DNA of 64,000 bases, taken from assembly GCA_037074765.1 (NCBI GenBank), contig JBAMDO010000017.1, positions 248,001 to 312,000 of the forward strand. The letters run 5' to 3'. The translations under genes and the position numbers were made by a program. The number at the start of each line of letters is the position of its first letter. Positions within the stretch are counted from its first letter, which is position 1. The notes below the pieces were generated by a model. The model searched no databases. It saw nothing but the letters and a program-made list of their open reading frames with translations, and was not told where the DNA came from. Source of the DNA: Mansonella perstans. Taxonomy: Eukaryota > Nematoda > Chromadorea > Rhabditida > Onchocercidae. Positions 52,601 to 64,000 of this stretch are shown here, piece after piece.

Positions 52601-55600
52601 ATTATAAGATTTCCAAATTGTGCAGAATTTTAACTCTTATAATAAAAATAAGTTCTGCACTCTAAGAATGAAGACATTTCATTTTTTCTAAAAAATTATA
52701 GCGATACCTGCATAACATCTAAAGCGCCTAGTTCAGTCCAACGTCCAATTTCCGGACTGTAAATCTGTGTTCCTTTGATGATCACAGTATGAGCTGGTAA
52801 GTTAACACCCCAAGCCAATGTCGCTGTTGAAACAAGTACCTAGAAAGAGGGTGGCCTTAAAAGATTTTTAAATTTTCTAATGTAAAAATAATAAAATGAA
52901 TGAAAACAATATCAGTTTTAATTCATAGAAAGATATAAACAACAAGGCAATAAAAAATAAAGCTGCACCTGTAAGTGGCGATCGGCGAACAAGTCTTCGA
53001 CGAGAGTACGGTCAACACGAGTCATACCAGCATGATGGATTGCAAAACCATAAGGAATCAAATCTCTTAAATCAGCGTTTGCCACCTAAAAAGAAAAACT
53101 AGCATTTTTTTGCCCTCTTCCCTTTTAATGTGCTAAAAAAGTTCATCTTCTGGAAATATAAAATTGAAATTAACCAAATTAAAACCAAGTCGACGGACTA
53201 TAACTGATAAAAGATCTTTAATATTATCAGGTATTTAGAGCCTTTTGATACATGAAAAGAGACTGCAGATCCATAATGACGGACAATGAATTGAATATAA
53301 CCTGGGATGCTTCACTCCGGAGAATTTCAGTACTTGCACTGCCTTCTCGCATAAATGCACTTAAAGTATCCTTTTCGAGACAGGCGTCACGTATGGCTTT
53401 TGCTGTTTTCGCTGTTTCTTTCCGTGAATGCACAAAAATTAGTACCTGAAGTGCCCAAATATGTAATGAAAAAATAATTTCAGAAGCATATGTGATTTTA
53501 CCAAGCGATCGTTGAGTAGATAATATCTCACTCCAAAAGGAAACAAATCATGATAGGGATTCAGCCAAAAAATGTTAAGAAACCTGACTCTTCCCGGCAT
53601 GCTCCATCACTTTGTCATAAACGACTTCATTCATTGCCTGATATCGTTTTAATGCTTTTTTCTCTGTGATACCGATATATTGTTGTTCAAGAGGAACAGG
53701 TCGAAAGCTGTTATCGAAGAAAAACAAATTTTGCGGCTTGACTCGCAGAAATGTTCCAACATCCTGATAATTCGGCAGAGTTGCTGAAAGTCCAACTAAA
53801 CGACATTCTTCATGGTTTTGTTCCATTTGTCGTAGAGTTCTGAAACATCAAAAACATCAACATAATTTTGGTACAGTCCAAGAATTCCAATAAAATCTGA
53901 TACAACTGATATAAATTTTTTTTTTTTTTTTAAAGTGATGTCACCTTACGACAATCGCTTCCAACACTGGTCCACGATTATCATGCAAAAGATGTATCTC
54001 ATCAATGATTAACAGTGCAACGAGCTGACTGTAAGCACGTTCACCACCTGAAATTGTATAATAATGTGGTTAATCGTGAATAACTGTTGATTGCTTTAAT
54101 TTTGATAGATTTTCCTCTTTCTTTTTTTCTACTAAATTTTCCACAAATCCAAAATATTTTAAAAACTAATTTACCTTTACGAGTCACAATATCGTATTTT
54201 TCAGGCGTGCAAACAATCACCTGAGTTTGCATGAACTGTTCCTTGTTCATCTGCTGATCACCAGTCATTTCACCAACCTAAAGTATAAATTTCACAAATG
54301 AATAATTCGGGAATAAATATACTGCGAAATAAATATAATTTCATACTCATTTGTTTCTTAAATGCATCTAACTTAAAGGTATTTCATTTCTGATTTGAAT
54401 TAATCATTCCAAATTTATATTCAGAGAAAGCAATTTCGACTTGCCGTGATTTTATAAGGTGCTAAGCGTTTTACGAAAGTTCCGACCATCTCCTGCACTA
54501 ACGATTTCATTGGAGCAATATAGATACATTTAAATTCATCTACTCGTACACTCCCATCAGCATTCATATGTTTTGATATCTCGCGCAAAATACATAATAA
54601 AGCAACATTAGTTTTACCAGCGCCCTGAAAAATCAGCTTTTTATTCTCTACTTAATGGAAACTTGATTTGAAAATACACATTACTTATACGTTTAAATCT
54701 CGACGGAACCGTTTTATAGATAAATGATAGATGATTCATGAAGCACGCAAACGAATATATAAAATAAGGTATATTTTTCTTTACATGCATGTTTAATCTT
54801 TTTGAACATTACTTACTGTAGGCGCACAGAGAAGCAAATGTTCATCGGATTTCAAAGCAGAGTCACATAGTCTCGATTGAATCCGATTAAGTGTCTTGAA
54901 TCCTTCGAACGCTGGTTGTGCATACTTCGGCAACTCGGTTATTGCAATCAATTTCTGAAAAGAACAAATATTTTCCACTCGAAAATCCTGACCCTCACTG
55001 AAGTCAAAGATTTAATATTTTGGAGAAACTGACCTCATTTTCTTCGAATGGCTTCGGTTTAAGCGCTGGTACGTGAACCTCTTCGTAACTTTTTTTCTGC
55101 TTACGGTACGAACCATCTGGCAAATGACAACGCTATAAATATAGGCAGATGAAATATTCAGTAAGTTTTGGAGCTTATTAACTTCAAACAGATTTACTAA
55201 ACTCAGTGCATAATTCTTTACTAGAAAAAGAAATTGAATACACTTTACCTAATTATACCTCTCTTAATCAAACAGTACATACTCCTCGGGAAAAATAATA
55301 AAATCGAGATGCGATCCTAAAGTGGTAAAACGGTTCATGCATTTCACATGGAAGATCTAATTATCAGTACCAGATAATCTGGATAAATCTTGATGAGTCA
55401 TAACTTAGCAGTACTTTCAAAACAGAAAATGATTCACACTGCATGTTATGGATTTTTGGTCCCAAATAACAAATTCCCAACTAATAAATCACCTTCAACT
55501 TAAACAAAAAATTAAACCTTCAGAAACTAATTAAAACAGTATACATGAAACACATTTAAAAAGTGACCGGAAAATAAAAAAAGAATGAACTGTACTACCG

Positions 55601-58442
55601 GAAAAAAAATAAGGAAAGAAATAAGTAAAGCAATGTGAAAAATGGATAAAATACTTTGTTGCTCATTAAATGTGAGCCCTGTGAGAAAGCAAGATCATCC
55701 AAATCAAGCATTTTACGCAACTGCAACCAATTACCCACTGCTGTTCCCTCATCACTACCACCTTCAGCCTCAGCTATTCTCCGTTGTTGTTGTACTCGAG
55801 CACGTTTTTCCCGTTCAGCCTGTAAAAAAAAACAATTTATAAATTTTTCGGTAATTCGTTCATTTGAAGTAGAATTTCTTCAGTTTAAATCCAATATCTC
55901 CTATTTACCTCAACTGTATCTGCAGTTTCTGTTTCGTGAAGCTCAGCAAGAATATGATGCAGTTCTGGCCGGCTGAGCATTTCCTTCTCGATGTTTTCTC
56001 TTTCTTTGCCCTCCTGCGCCTGCTTCAACAAAGTGCAGTATAAAATCATTTGACGATGCTGACGAAGCACTTTTATAAATTCAAACTGATCGAAACCAAG
56101 CAATAATACCAGCTGATTTTCGCAATCACGGTCATCGGATGCCTCCTGTAAATGAAGTTCATGAATTTTGACATGTTGATATTGAAAGACCAAAAGGTAT
56201 TAAACTTTTCAGAATTAAATAACGTGTTTTACCTTCAAAACTTGCAGCACTTCATTAACTTTTTGCTGGGCTACAATTGGATCTTTATAGAATTTTGAGA
56301 GAGATCGTTGAATCCAATGCGCATCTATATCGCGAGCATGCAAATTTCCTTTCCGTTCACCAGCGGCGTTCTGAAATAAAAGCCTCAAACATTCATATAA
56401 CTTTCGTGAACTACTCCCATCTCTTTCCAATCTGGTAAATTCGGTTTTAACAAATCTTTGACTGTGTGCTGCAGAGCACATTTAAATGGAATGTTCGAAA
56501 AAAAGACTTAAGCTCTCTTGCTAAATACCTATGCATAGTCAAACAAGCATAATCATAATTACGAGCAAAGACTGATCCTGATTTTTCAGATGTACAATTA
56601 TCGGCTTTAAGAATAATTTGTTGAAAAGCCTTCTCAATAAGTGAAATAAGGCATTCACAGAGCTTGATTCTTTGAAAAACATTTAAAGATTTCATAATAC
56701 AAAATATATAAAAGCATAAGTCTAAAAACAATAAAAAAAAACCTCATCATCGTCATCAACATATCGAGCTTTAAGTGTTTCTTCAAAAACGGCTTCAACG
56801 CCACCTTCATCCTCCCCACCTGATCCTTCTTCCTTCACCTCTTCCTCCATGCCTTCATCGCCTTCAGCTTCCTCATCAGAATCATCGAACTGTACATTTA
56901 CACCAATTGTTTCATCTATTTCATCTTGCTGCAATGAAAACTTAATTACAGAGAATGTCAGATTTTTTTGATCTGAAAATTTGCTCAGCGAAGGAAGTTT
57001 TTGTAACAAAAATATTTGAAAAACGATTTTCAACTGTAACGCCTTTCATAGTAAAACTGTCTCAAGCTGAGTGAATGAGAAAAAACTCACATTATCAAAT
57101 TTCCCTTTCTCGTCATCAACTGAAAAATCCGTTATTTTTTTGGCGAGATTGATCAACACAGCAATTCTTTCATCCGTTAGCAATCCAAGAAGAAGTTCCA
57201 CTTCTTTTTTACGATCCTTCTCACGAATTTTGTCTGATTTCAAAACTGCCAGAACTTCATCGGCTGCACCGCAGAGGATGTCACGTGGCTACAAACAAGA
57301 CTAACATTTGCATTATGAAAATAAAAAATGCACAGGAATAATATTAGTGAGGAAAATAATTAATCTTTTTAGCACTAATAGAACGCTTGACTAATGGATG
57401 CACAAAAATACAAATTCTCGACATACTTACAAATCAATATAAACTAATATGAAACAAGTCGAAACTACCTGATCACCAATAGCATCCTGTATATAAGCCA
57501 ATACTGCTTCATAGGTCTGCCTTGTTTCTTGCGTTCGTGGTTTATACAAACCCATTAGTTCCGTGTTTGAATCTCCTAACAGGGTGTGGGACGTTGTACT
57601 GTTCCCTGTGACATTTGCATCAGTTCGCTTTTTTCTGAAAATGAAAATGTAATGAAGGATGAAGGATGAGAAATAATGATTTCGACGGATGAGTCTGAGA
57701 TTTTGAACTGCAAAAACAGTGAACTTCAAAAACAAATTATACAAATACTATACTTATATAATCAGCTTCTAACAGCAAATGAATTATCCGGAAACAAAAA
57801 AAACTCATACCAACGATAAATTAATGTAGAATTAAAATAATATTACAGAAGTGATTCATATCAAATTTTCGGACTTTTTGATGCATCTAAGCTATAGAAT
57901 CACCGATATGACTCTTTTCGTCCGGTAGAAGCTGACTTAATTAAGATTTGTCAACAATTTGTTGATTCTTCTTATTGCTTATGATTTATGGCAACTTACT
58001 TTCTTGCTTTTTTGGTATCAATTGCAGGTGCTTTAGCTCGCTGATATTTATCACCCATCTTTACACCAGCCAACACCTCCTTAGTAAGTGGCATAACTTC
58101 ACCGGTTGGTTCATCGCGACCACGACGATCTGTGAAGTTGAAATCTACTTGCAGCACAAGATTACTATTCTGAAATATAAATTGATGCATATACAAATTC
58201 AAGCATTTGAAAACCATTCATAATGATTTGAACAGAAAAAAAAGCAATTATGACAGTTGTTAACAGCCTATAGTAACATAATTCAAGTCTTAGCATTATG
58301 TATATATAGTTAAATCGATCAAAATCTGAGAATTGTAACTTATTAATACATGCCTAATTTACTGCAAGCCTATGAAGGATTTCTATATGAAAGTTACCTG
58401 TCGATACTCGTACTGTTGTACGCGAGCTATTTCATCGGCCAT
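43601..58442 (-). CDS. Brr2/SNRNP200, U5 snRNP ATP-dependent RNA helicase, complete, more than 30 exons
   Basis: The Ski2-like helicase that unwinds U4/U6 snRNA to activate the spliceosome. It starts [14 protein letters not shown] at 58442, after an acceptor at 58491. N-terminal exons: 58169-58000, 57634-57469, about 57290-57090, and an acidic exon near 56930-56743 ([16 protein letters not shown]). Cassette 1 (about 54950-50670): CAPT/GAGKT split by an intron (54835/54626), [14 protein letters not shown] (54000), [37 protein letters not shown] and [12 protein letters not shown], then a Sec63 unit. Cassette 2 (about 49523-43925): [48 protein letters not shown] and MVGLANRP. This second set is degenerate (DDLH, SSSL, LANRP), as usual in Brr2, where only cassette 1 is active. 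The C-terminal Sec63 unit contains [20 protein letters not shown]. The last exon, 43641-43601, adds a short tail ending RKRARDEE. The length fits the family (about 2100 residues). Confidence 0.96.
48641..48686. repeat. 23-bp exact tandem duplication in a Brr2 intron
   Basis: The unit starts TCATGTTTCTTTCATGTCAC and is repeated without a mismatch at 48641-48663 and 48664-48686, followed by TCAG. Within the unit, TTTCATGTCA itself echoes TCATGTTT. It is in the intron between the exons near 48420 and 48998, one of the longer introns of the gene. Confidence 0.88.
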
Positions 58443-58490
58443 ACTGATAGTAGAATTAGAGGGAACGTTTCAACTTCGTTATCACACCTC

Positions 58491-58492
58491 CT
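58491..58492 (-). promoter_or_regulatory. acceptor site upstream of the Brr2 start, likely spliced-leader site
   Basis: On the minus strand a T-rich run ending in GATTTCAG lies about 50 bases before the Brr2 ATG, with no good donor seen upstream. In nematodes such orphan acceptors usually receive a spliced leader. A 5' UTR intron is the alternative. Confidence 0.45.
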
Positions 58493-58743
58493 GAAATCAA
58501 TTTTCTGATATTATCAATCGTCAATCATTTCATTTTTGTAAACGAATGAATCTTTTCATTGTTTCATTACATTCATTTAACTGAATCCTGAAAAATGCTC
58601 TAAAATTCGAATTTCTTTTACACCTAAACTGGAAAAAATACAGAATAGCGTAATTGAAGCACAATGATGATACTTGTAAATAACTATCAATTACTATCGA
58701 TCTCATTCTTAAATATTTCCTCAATGTTTCTTATCACTAATCA

Positions 58744-58920
58744 CAATACTCTTTCAGTTAGTTTCTGTCAATTACAGTACTCTCTTAGTTAGTATCTCCC
58801 AATTACAGTACTCTCACAGTATATACTGAATCATATATACTGAATATACTTAATCATATTGAATATATACTGAATATATATAAATATATACTGAATCATA
58901 CTGAATCAATTACAGTACTC
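58744..58920. repeat. short direct repeats in the Brr2/V-ATPase intergenic region
   Basis: AATTACAGTACTC starts at 58770, about 58801 and 58908, with a related CACAATACTCTTTCAGTTAG at 58743. Between the second and third copies, TATATACTGAAT-like units recur about five times. The pattern suggests a degenerate tandem array of roughly 30-base units interrupted by a 12-base array. Confidence 0.7.
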
Positions 58921-59560
58921 AGATATCACTTATCCTACTTCTACAGTTTCGACTAGAAATCTCATAGTTGTGTTCATCTGAATTACCAAACTATTTTACT
59001 GTAACCTGTTTCCCTACTCCTTATAACTTCACTCCCTCTTATAACTGCAATTTCAGGATACACATTTCTTCGTTGCAAGCAACAATATCTAATAGTGGTC
59101 ATAATGCAACAGATGGGTACAACAGAGAAATTGTTGTTCTGAAATAGAAAATGTGCATAAATAGATTGATACAAAATAGCTAGGAAGCACGATCCTATTC
59201 TAAAGATTTCCAGATGACTTATTTATTTCAAATAATAGCAATTCTATTTTCTCTATACAATTACTATTATTCTTATTGAAAGTACGACTCAGTTAAATCA
59301 TTCCATTATCATCATTTTTCGATAAGATAAGATTAAGAAACAAACATTTATAGAGATATGAATGATCGAATTAAAAAGTTAACTATCTCATTTTTGTTAC
59401 GTGCAAACTGATTATTTAGGTTTAAAAGAATAAATATTTCACTCAGTTACAGGACAAAATTTAACGGATTTCAGGTTTGATCTTTCGTCTCAAACAACAT
59501 TAAAAGTATCGATGATGATGGGTTAGATGAGATATAGTAATATAGGTAGATATAGTTAAG

Positions 59561-59582
59561 TAGATAGATAGATGAATAGATA
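59561..59582. repeat. GATA-type microsatellite
   Basis: TAGATAGATAGATGAATAGA with more degenerate AGATATAG copies upstream (from about 59525). It is a simple tetranucleotide repeat with no other feature attached. Confidence 0.75.
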
Positions 59583-59824
59583 ATGTTAGATTTTTTTAAT
59601 TAGATAAATAGGAAATGAATGAATGAACAAAAATTGTTAGCATTTTAACAAACTATAAAATTTTTTTTTGGTACTTCTGAAATCCTACAAACTTTCGATT
59701 GGAATAACTTTATGTAAGATTGATAGAAGTTATCTGATTATAGAATTGGGAAATGTATTCTAAAACTAAATATCATGTTTTATTGATCAAATTAAAAAAC
59801 AACTCATTTTTCTCTTTTTTTTTT

Positions 59825-59826
59825 AG
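59825..59826 (+). promoter_or_regulatory. acceptor site upstream of the V-ATPase c'' start, likely spliced-leader site
   Basis: A long T run ending TTTTAG precedes the ATG by 37 bases. It has the form of a strong nematode 3' splice site and may take a spliced leader. A 5' UTR intron would look the same. Confidence 0.5.
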
Positions 59827-59862
59827 CAGAATTTGACTATTTGCTGAAAAATAGAAACAACA

Positions 59863-61758
59863 ATGTCGGCAATGTTAAAGACATGCTCTACCATTTCGAT
59901 ATTATCATTTTTTATCTTCATTGGAATCGGTAATTTCTACAGCACTATTGATAAACTTATTCCATTTTTAATTTTTATAAAATAAACAACCTTTTTTTTT
60001 TTTTTAAAAAAAATTTGACGGATTCAATAAGCGCATAATATATCAAATTATGTTTTAGTCTTGTTCTACAGAAAGGATTACGAGTTTTTTTGAATAAATG
60101 AATAGTTTAAAATGTTTAAGTCAATTCTTTAACTGAAGAATTGGCTTAAAATTTTCACCATATATCAGCTGTACTGTGAAATGTCTGAGAAAAAGACAAT
60201 GCGTAGAAAGAAAGAAAGGAATTAAAATGAACGATTAAATTAAAATAGTCAAGTTAGAAAATGCCAGTGGTCATCATCATGTAAATGAAACACTTCGATA
60301 CCGTTTAAATTAGGAACCAAATAAGTTTAAGTTTAAGTTACGTTTATAGTAATTGAGCTCTAATCATGGATTATAATTTTTTAATGAATTCGTAATGATG
60401 AATTTGCACATTATCATCTTCCAGGTTTATATTTCATGTTCACTGGTCAGGGATATCGTTTTGACATCGGTTGGTTCCTGACAGCTACATCACCGCACAT
60501 GTGGGCTGGTTTGGGTATTGCTTGCTCCTTATCCTTATCTATTTTGGGAGCTGCATGGTATGTTATCTTTAATTAATTATCTTTTCCTAACTTTGAAAAT
60601 TCGTTTATTCCAAGCAATCTAAAATGTTTGATCAAGTCGCTACTTGGGTTCGCAATTTTGCTCTTGGAAGAAACTTTTCAGGGGAATATTCACCACAGGA
60701 GTATCAATCTTGGGCGGCGGTGTGAAAGCACCTCGAATCCGAACTAAAAATTTAGTTTCAATCATATTCTGTGAAGCCGTTGCTATTTTCGGCATCATAA
60801 TGGCGTTTGTTTTCCTAGGAAAAATCCAGGTAAGTCCTTCAACTTCGAAGTCTGTGGTACGGTTCATTGAAAATGCCGCTGACTTTTGTTAATTGCATTT
60901 GAAATTTGAGAAGAAATACATATCGATCTTATTTCTTATGTGAAGATTGATAACCGGCAAATTACATTATTTTCCAAATTCTCTATGTTGATTTTGCGAT
61001 TGCAGGAGGGATTTTCAATTGTAAATGTCAGATTTTGCAGGGATTCAATCGAGCTATTGCATCAGATGCGGTGCTGTCCAGAAACATTGCTAGTGGGTAT
61101 ATGATTTTCGGTGGTGGACTTACTGTTGGTTTCAGCAATTTCGTATGTGGTCTATCCATAGGCTAGTCTTACTATTATGCAGCCATATTTTCATATCTGT
61201 TTTCAGTAGCTTATACTTCAGCATGTAGTTACACTTCAGTACCAGTAGGAAGATCGAACTATACGCAGCTGTATTAAAATTTAAATTTACGCAGTGTCGT
61301 GTTTGTTTTATCACGTAACAGGGTTTTGAAAACTTTTAAATAAATGATATTTAGATTCATGAAATTTTTGCGCAATTTTTTGCTGTATAAATTTCAAACC
61401 TAAATCAAATTTTAGGCATTGTGGGTAGCGGTGCAGCCTTAGCAGATGCTGCAAATCCGGCTTTATTTGCAAAAATTTTAATTATTGAAATATTTGCTTC
61501 TGCAATTGGTCTTTTTGGCATGATTATTGGCATAGTGCAGGTAAATATCAATTTAGTAACATTTTTCATAAGAAAAGTATGGGGATGCAATTTCAAGTTT
61601 TCAGAGCCACACTTTACAGTGCACTTAGATTGAACAAATGAAATATATCTATTTTGTTTGGAACTGAACTTCTTTGGCTTTCTTGCGACAAAAATTTTTA
61701 TTTGTTGTTTACTTTTTGTTTGCAGACAAATAAGGTTGCGATGGGTGACCAGGTTTGA
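59863..61758 (+). CDS. vha-4: V-type H+-ATPase V0 c'' proteolipid subunit, six exons, 208 residues
   Basis: The c'' proteolipid of the V0 rotor ring, which carries protons across endomembrane and apical membranes. Exons: 59863-59929, 60425-60557, 60682-60829, 61041-61161, 61416-61540 and 61726-61758. Together they make 627 bases with every junction in frame. The protein is almost all membrane helices: an N-terminal helix (residues 5-23), then a duplicated proteolipid fold. The glutamate in [11 protein letters not shown] (residue 98) is the candidate proton carrier. A second glutamate lies in [14 protein letters not shown] (residue 181). [18 protein letters not shown] is a hallmark of c'' subunits. 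It is encoded across an intron that starts GC rather than GT (61162-61415): only a GC-AG splice restores LSIG/IVGSG. The C terminus NKVAMGDQV is typical in length. The symbol is by similarity to the nematode c'' gene. Confidence 0.94.
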
Positions 61759-64000
61759 CGACGAAGTTTGAAGCTCTTATCACGTGTAACTCTTACAGAT
61801 GCGGTTTTTGGTTCTGAGAAAATTTTTAGTAAACGAGAGATTGCTTTGGAAATAATTTCCAAATTTAGACAGCCAGTGTGATTTGCTTGCACTACATGTT
61901 TGTTGCCATATGCCAAGTATTTCTAGCGTTTATATTCCCTCAATCAAGGAAAATATGAGGAAGCAAGCAACGAACAACTGTATTACAGTTTTTGAAGTTT
62001 ATTAAATATATGAATATATTTGCACCTTTATTTTTACGTAATTTTTGTATTTGCTGCTCTAACGAGCTTTTTTTTATTACTTTTTGAACTTCTTCTTACG
62101 AGAAAACTCGAGCTCGAAACTACTGGGGAATCCCAGCCTAACACAGGGAAATTGTAGCCGCGAATTTGGGGGAATTTTCTTCGCATTTCGTTAGATTTTT
62201 TTTATGTCAAGAGGAATTGAATGCAGTATTCCTGGAAATTTCTTTTTGCTTTTGTGATATCTTTTGTGAAATTTGTGATAATTGGAATTCCATTAATTTA
62301 ATTACATGTCATTGTACGAATATCTCATCTTTTTTGTCTTATTTCTTTTGCGCCACGGGAAAATATAAACTTCAACTTTCCCTAAGGCTTTAAAACTTCT
62401 CTATTTTTCATGTCCCTATTTATTTTCGCCATTTCATTGATAATATTCAGTGTTTTATATGTTCTGCTATAATAATTGCTGATTATCATTTATATCCTGT
62501 AAATAAACATCTATTTTTGCTCTATCTTATTAACATCTAATTTCTTTTGTGTACGGAAGAATATATACTTGGGCTCCCTATATTTTTCTTCCATCACACC
62601 TGTCATCGTTTAAAATAGCAAGTTGCTAAGGGAGTTTTCTGATTTTTATTTTTAGAGGCACTTATTGTTTTTGATTATCACTTGCTATTTTTCCTAAGAA
62701 ATCTGAAGAATGGAGTAACGGATTTAATCGATGTTATTACATTGACTATTCACAAAAACTCTTTTGGATTTATTGGAAATGAAAATTTATAATAAATCGG
62801 TTATTAACAAAATAAGACGTTCTAAATTTACCTAGTTGACATCTTATTTGTTTCTTCCTTTCTTTCAGTTGCCATTTGTATCAAATAATAAAAGTTCCAA
62901 AAAAAAACTTTTTTAAATTTATCGGAGATTAGATCCATCATTTGAAGATAACATATTCTGATAATTTTTAGCAGGCGATTTTCGTTGGGAATGAGCGACT
63001 GCATTTTCATCATTCTAGTTTCGAATTTCTAGATTATATATGTGACTAACTTAGGACAGAAATTATGTAATGGTGACAAAATAGATACAGGAATTATTTG
63101 AAATGCGAAATTGAAGAGAGTTGGATGAATTGTAAATGTTAAATAGCGGGTTTAGAAATTCCTTTTTGCAAATTTAAATTTATAATGCGATACTGAAGTC
63201 TAAAAAGGTTTTTCCTGCAACATCTTAGATTCTTTCTATGGTATAAATTAAATCATCCTTAACTGTTACTGTAGATACGCAGTGAAGGAAACACAACCTT
63301 TGAGAGTATCAGCTATTTACGCTACCAATGGCAATAAATGAAACCATTGAATTTTTCGTATTTCAAAATTACAGTGAAGAAAAGAAACAATCGATTGATT
63401 TATACCACAATCACCTTAACTGTTTATTTAAGCAGCATTGCAAAAAATTCAAAAAAAAAAATCTTGTTTTCTGATTTTTTTTTTTAATAAATGTAACTCT
63501 GCAAATAGTTTTGTACTATTTCAGAAATATGAATAAAAGTATGATGTCGCAATGATAGTGACATTTCTGCAAAAGTTTCGATGCCTTCTTTTGTTAACTT
63601 AAATACTCGTTTCAATCATCGATGTTCCATACGATAAATTGTGAATTTTTGTGCTAACTTTTAATTGTGACACTTGTAATCGTATACTAAACCTGATATT
63701 TTTGGATTTTACTTTTTCTAAATGACTAAATTTTATATCTTTTCCGTTTTGCATAGTATTTTTCGATTGTCAAAAAGAAAAAATTTCAGCATCTTGATTG
63801 TCGTTTATTATATTTAGCCTGTATTCTGATTCTGTATAACTATTTCCCAATTATTATTCTTTTGCATAACATATTCTCATCTATAACTTTAGAATTCTCC
63901 TGATTTAATACTCCGCTTTTATCACATTTTCTGTTTCTAGCTAAATTCCATAAGACAAATTAGTCACGAATATTGTTACTTCCATCCGATGAAAGTCATC
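61759..64000. other. 3' flank and intergenic, no gene seen
   Basis: A+T-rich sequence downstream of the V-ATPase gene to the window edge. Open frames are short and of biased composition, with no recognised domain. Possible polyadenylation signals such as AATAAA occur (for example near 62500 and 62790), but none can be tied to a gene. Confidence 0.55.

Larger units (their letters stand above)
58443..59862. promoter_or_regulatory. divergent intergenic region between Brr2 (-) and V-ATPase c'' (+)
   Basis: The two housekeeping genes are head to head with 1.4 kb between start codons, so this must hold both promoters. It contains a run of AATTACAGTACTC and TATATACTGAAT repeats (58744-58920) and a GATA-type microsatellite (59561-59582). 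No TATA box or initiator can be assigned with confidence in such A+T-rich DNA. Confidence 0.6.

Noticed and set aside
55642..55976. Plus-strand frames of 66 and 106 codons
   Set aside because: They are antisense to Brr2 exons that continue the helicase reading frame.
1..64000. Possible Wolbachia-derived insertions, CRISPR arrays or operons
   Set aside because: No bacterial-type long frames, regularly spaced repeats or genes spaced about 100 bases apart on one strand were seen.

Overview
The window looks like nuclear DNA of a parasitic nematode, most likely a filarial (clade III) worm. It is very A+T rich. Genes are split into many short exons with GT..AG introns whose acceptors end in a T-rich run plus CAG or TAG. 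The conceptual proteins are full metazoan families with nematode-like features. The species assignment is inference; no marker sequence here fixes it. No operon-style tight spacing, bacterial insertion, CRISPR array or rRNA was seen.

Layout. About 957-4645 (+): an AAAP-family amino acid transporter in about ten exons, with a decayed duplicate of one exon inside an intron. 8695-17871 (+): a full-length P-glycoprotein (ABCB) with two membrane halves and two complete nucleotide-binding domains in about 26 exons. About 20196-26901 (-): a CLC chloride channel of the CLC-1/2 type with two C-terminal CBS domains. 34432-36310 (+): a TXNDC12-like ER thioredoxin-fold protein whose 5' exon was not located. 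40502-41500 (-): a neurogenin-type bHLH factor, complete in three exons. 43601-58442 (-): the spliceosomal helicase Brr2/SNRNP200, complete from start to stop in more than 30 exons. 59863-61758 (+): the V-ATPase c'' proteolipid (vha-4 type) in six exons, one of whose introns is GC-AG.

Between genes lie long A+T-rich stretches (4 kb, 2.3 kb, 7.5 kb, 4.2 kb, 2.1 kb, 2.2 kb). They hold short tandem repeats, one long hairpin (6266-6415), a cluster of short palindromes (6733-6856) and a few open frames that cannot be confirmed. Brr2 and the V-ATPase gene are head to head across 1.4 kb, and both have strong acceptor sites just upstream of their start codons that could take a spliced leader.

The genes are ordinary housekeeping, transport and neural-fate genes with no obvious joint pathway. 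I see no convincing new biological system. The items most worth a second look are the duplicated exon in the transporter, the GC-AG intron, the 150-bp hairpin, the variant CHAC active site with a non-canonical C terminus in the TXNDC12-like protein, and several exon junctions that do not resolve with canonical sites.
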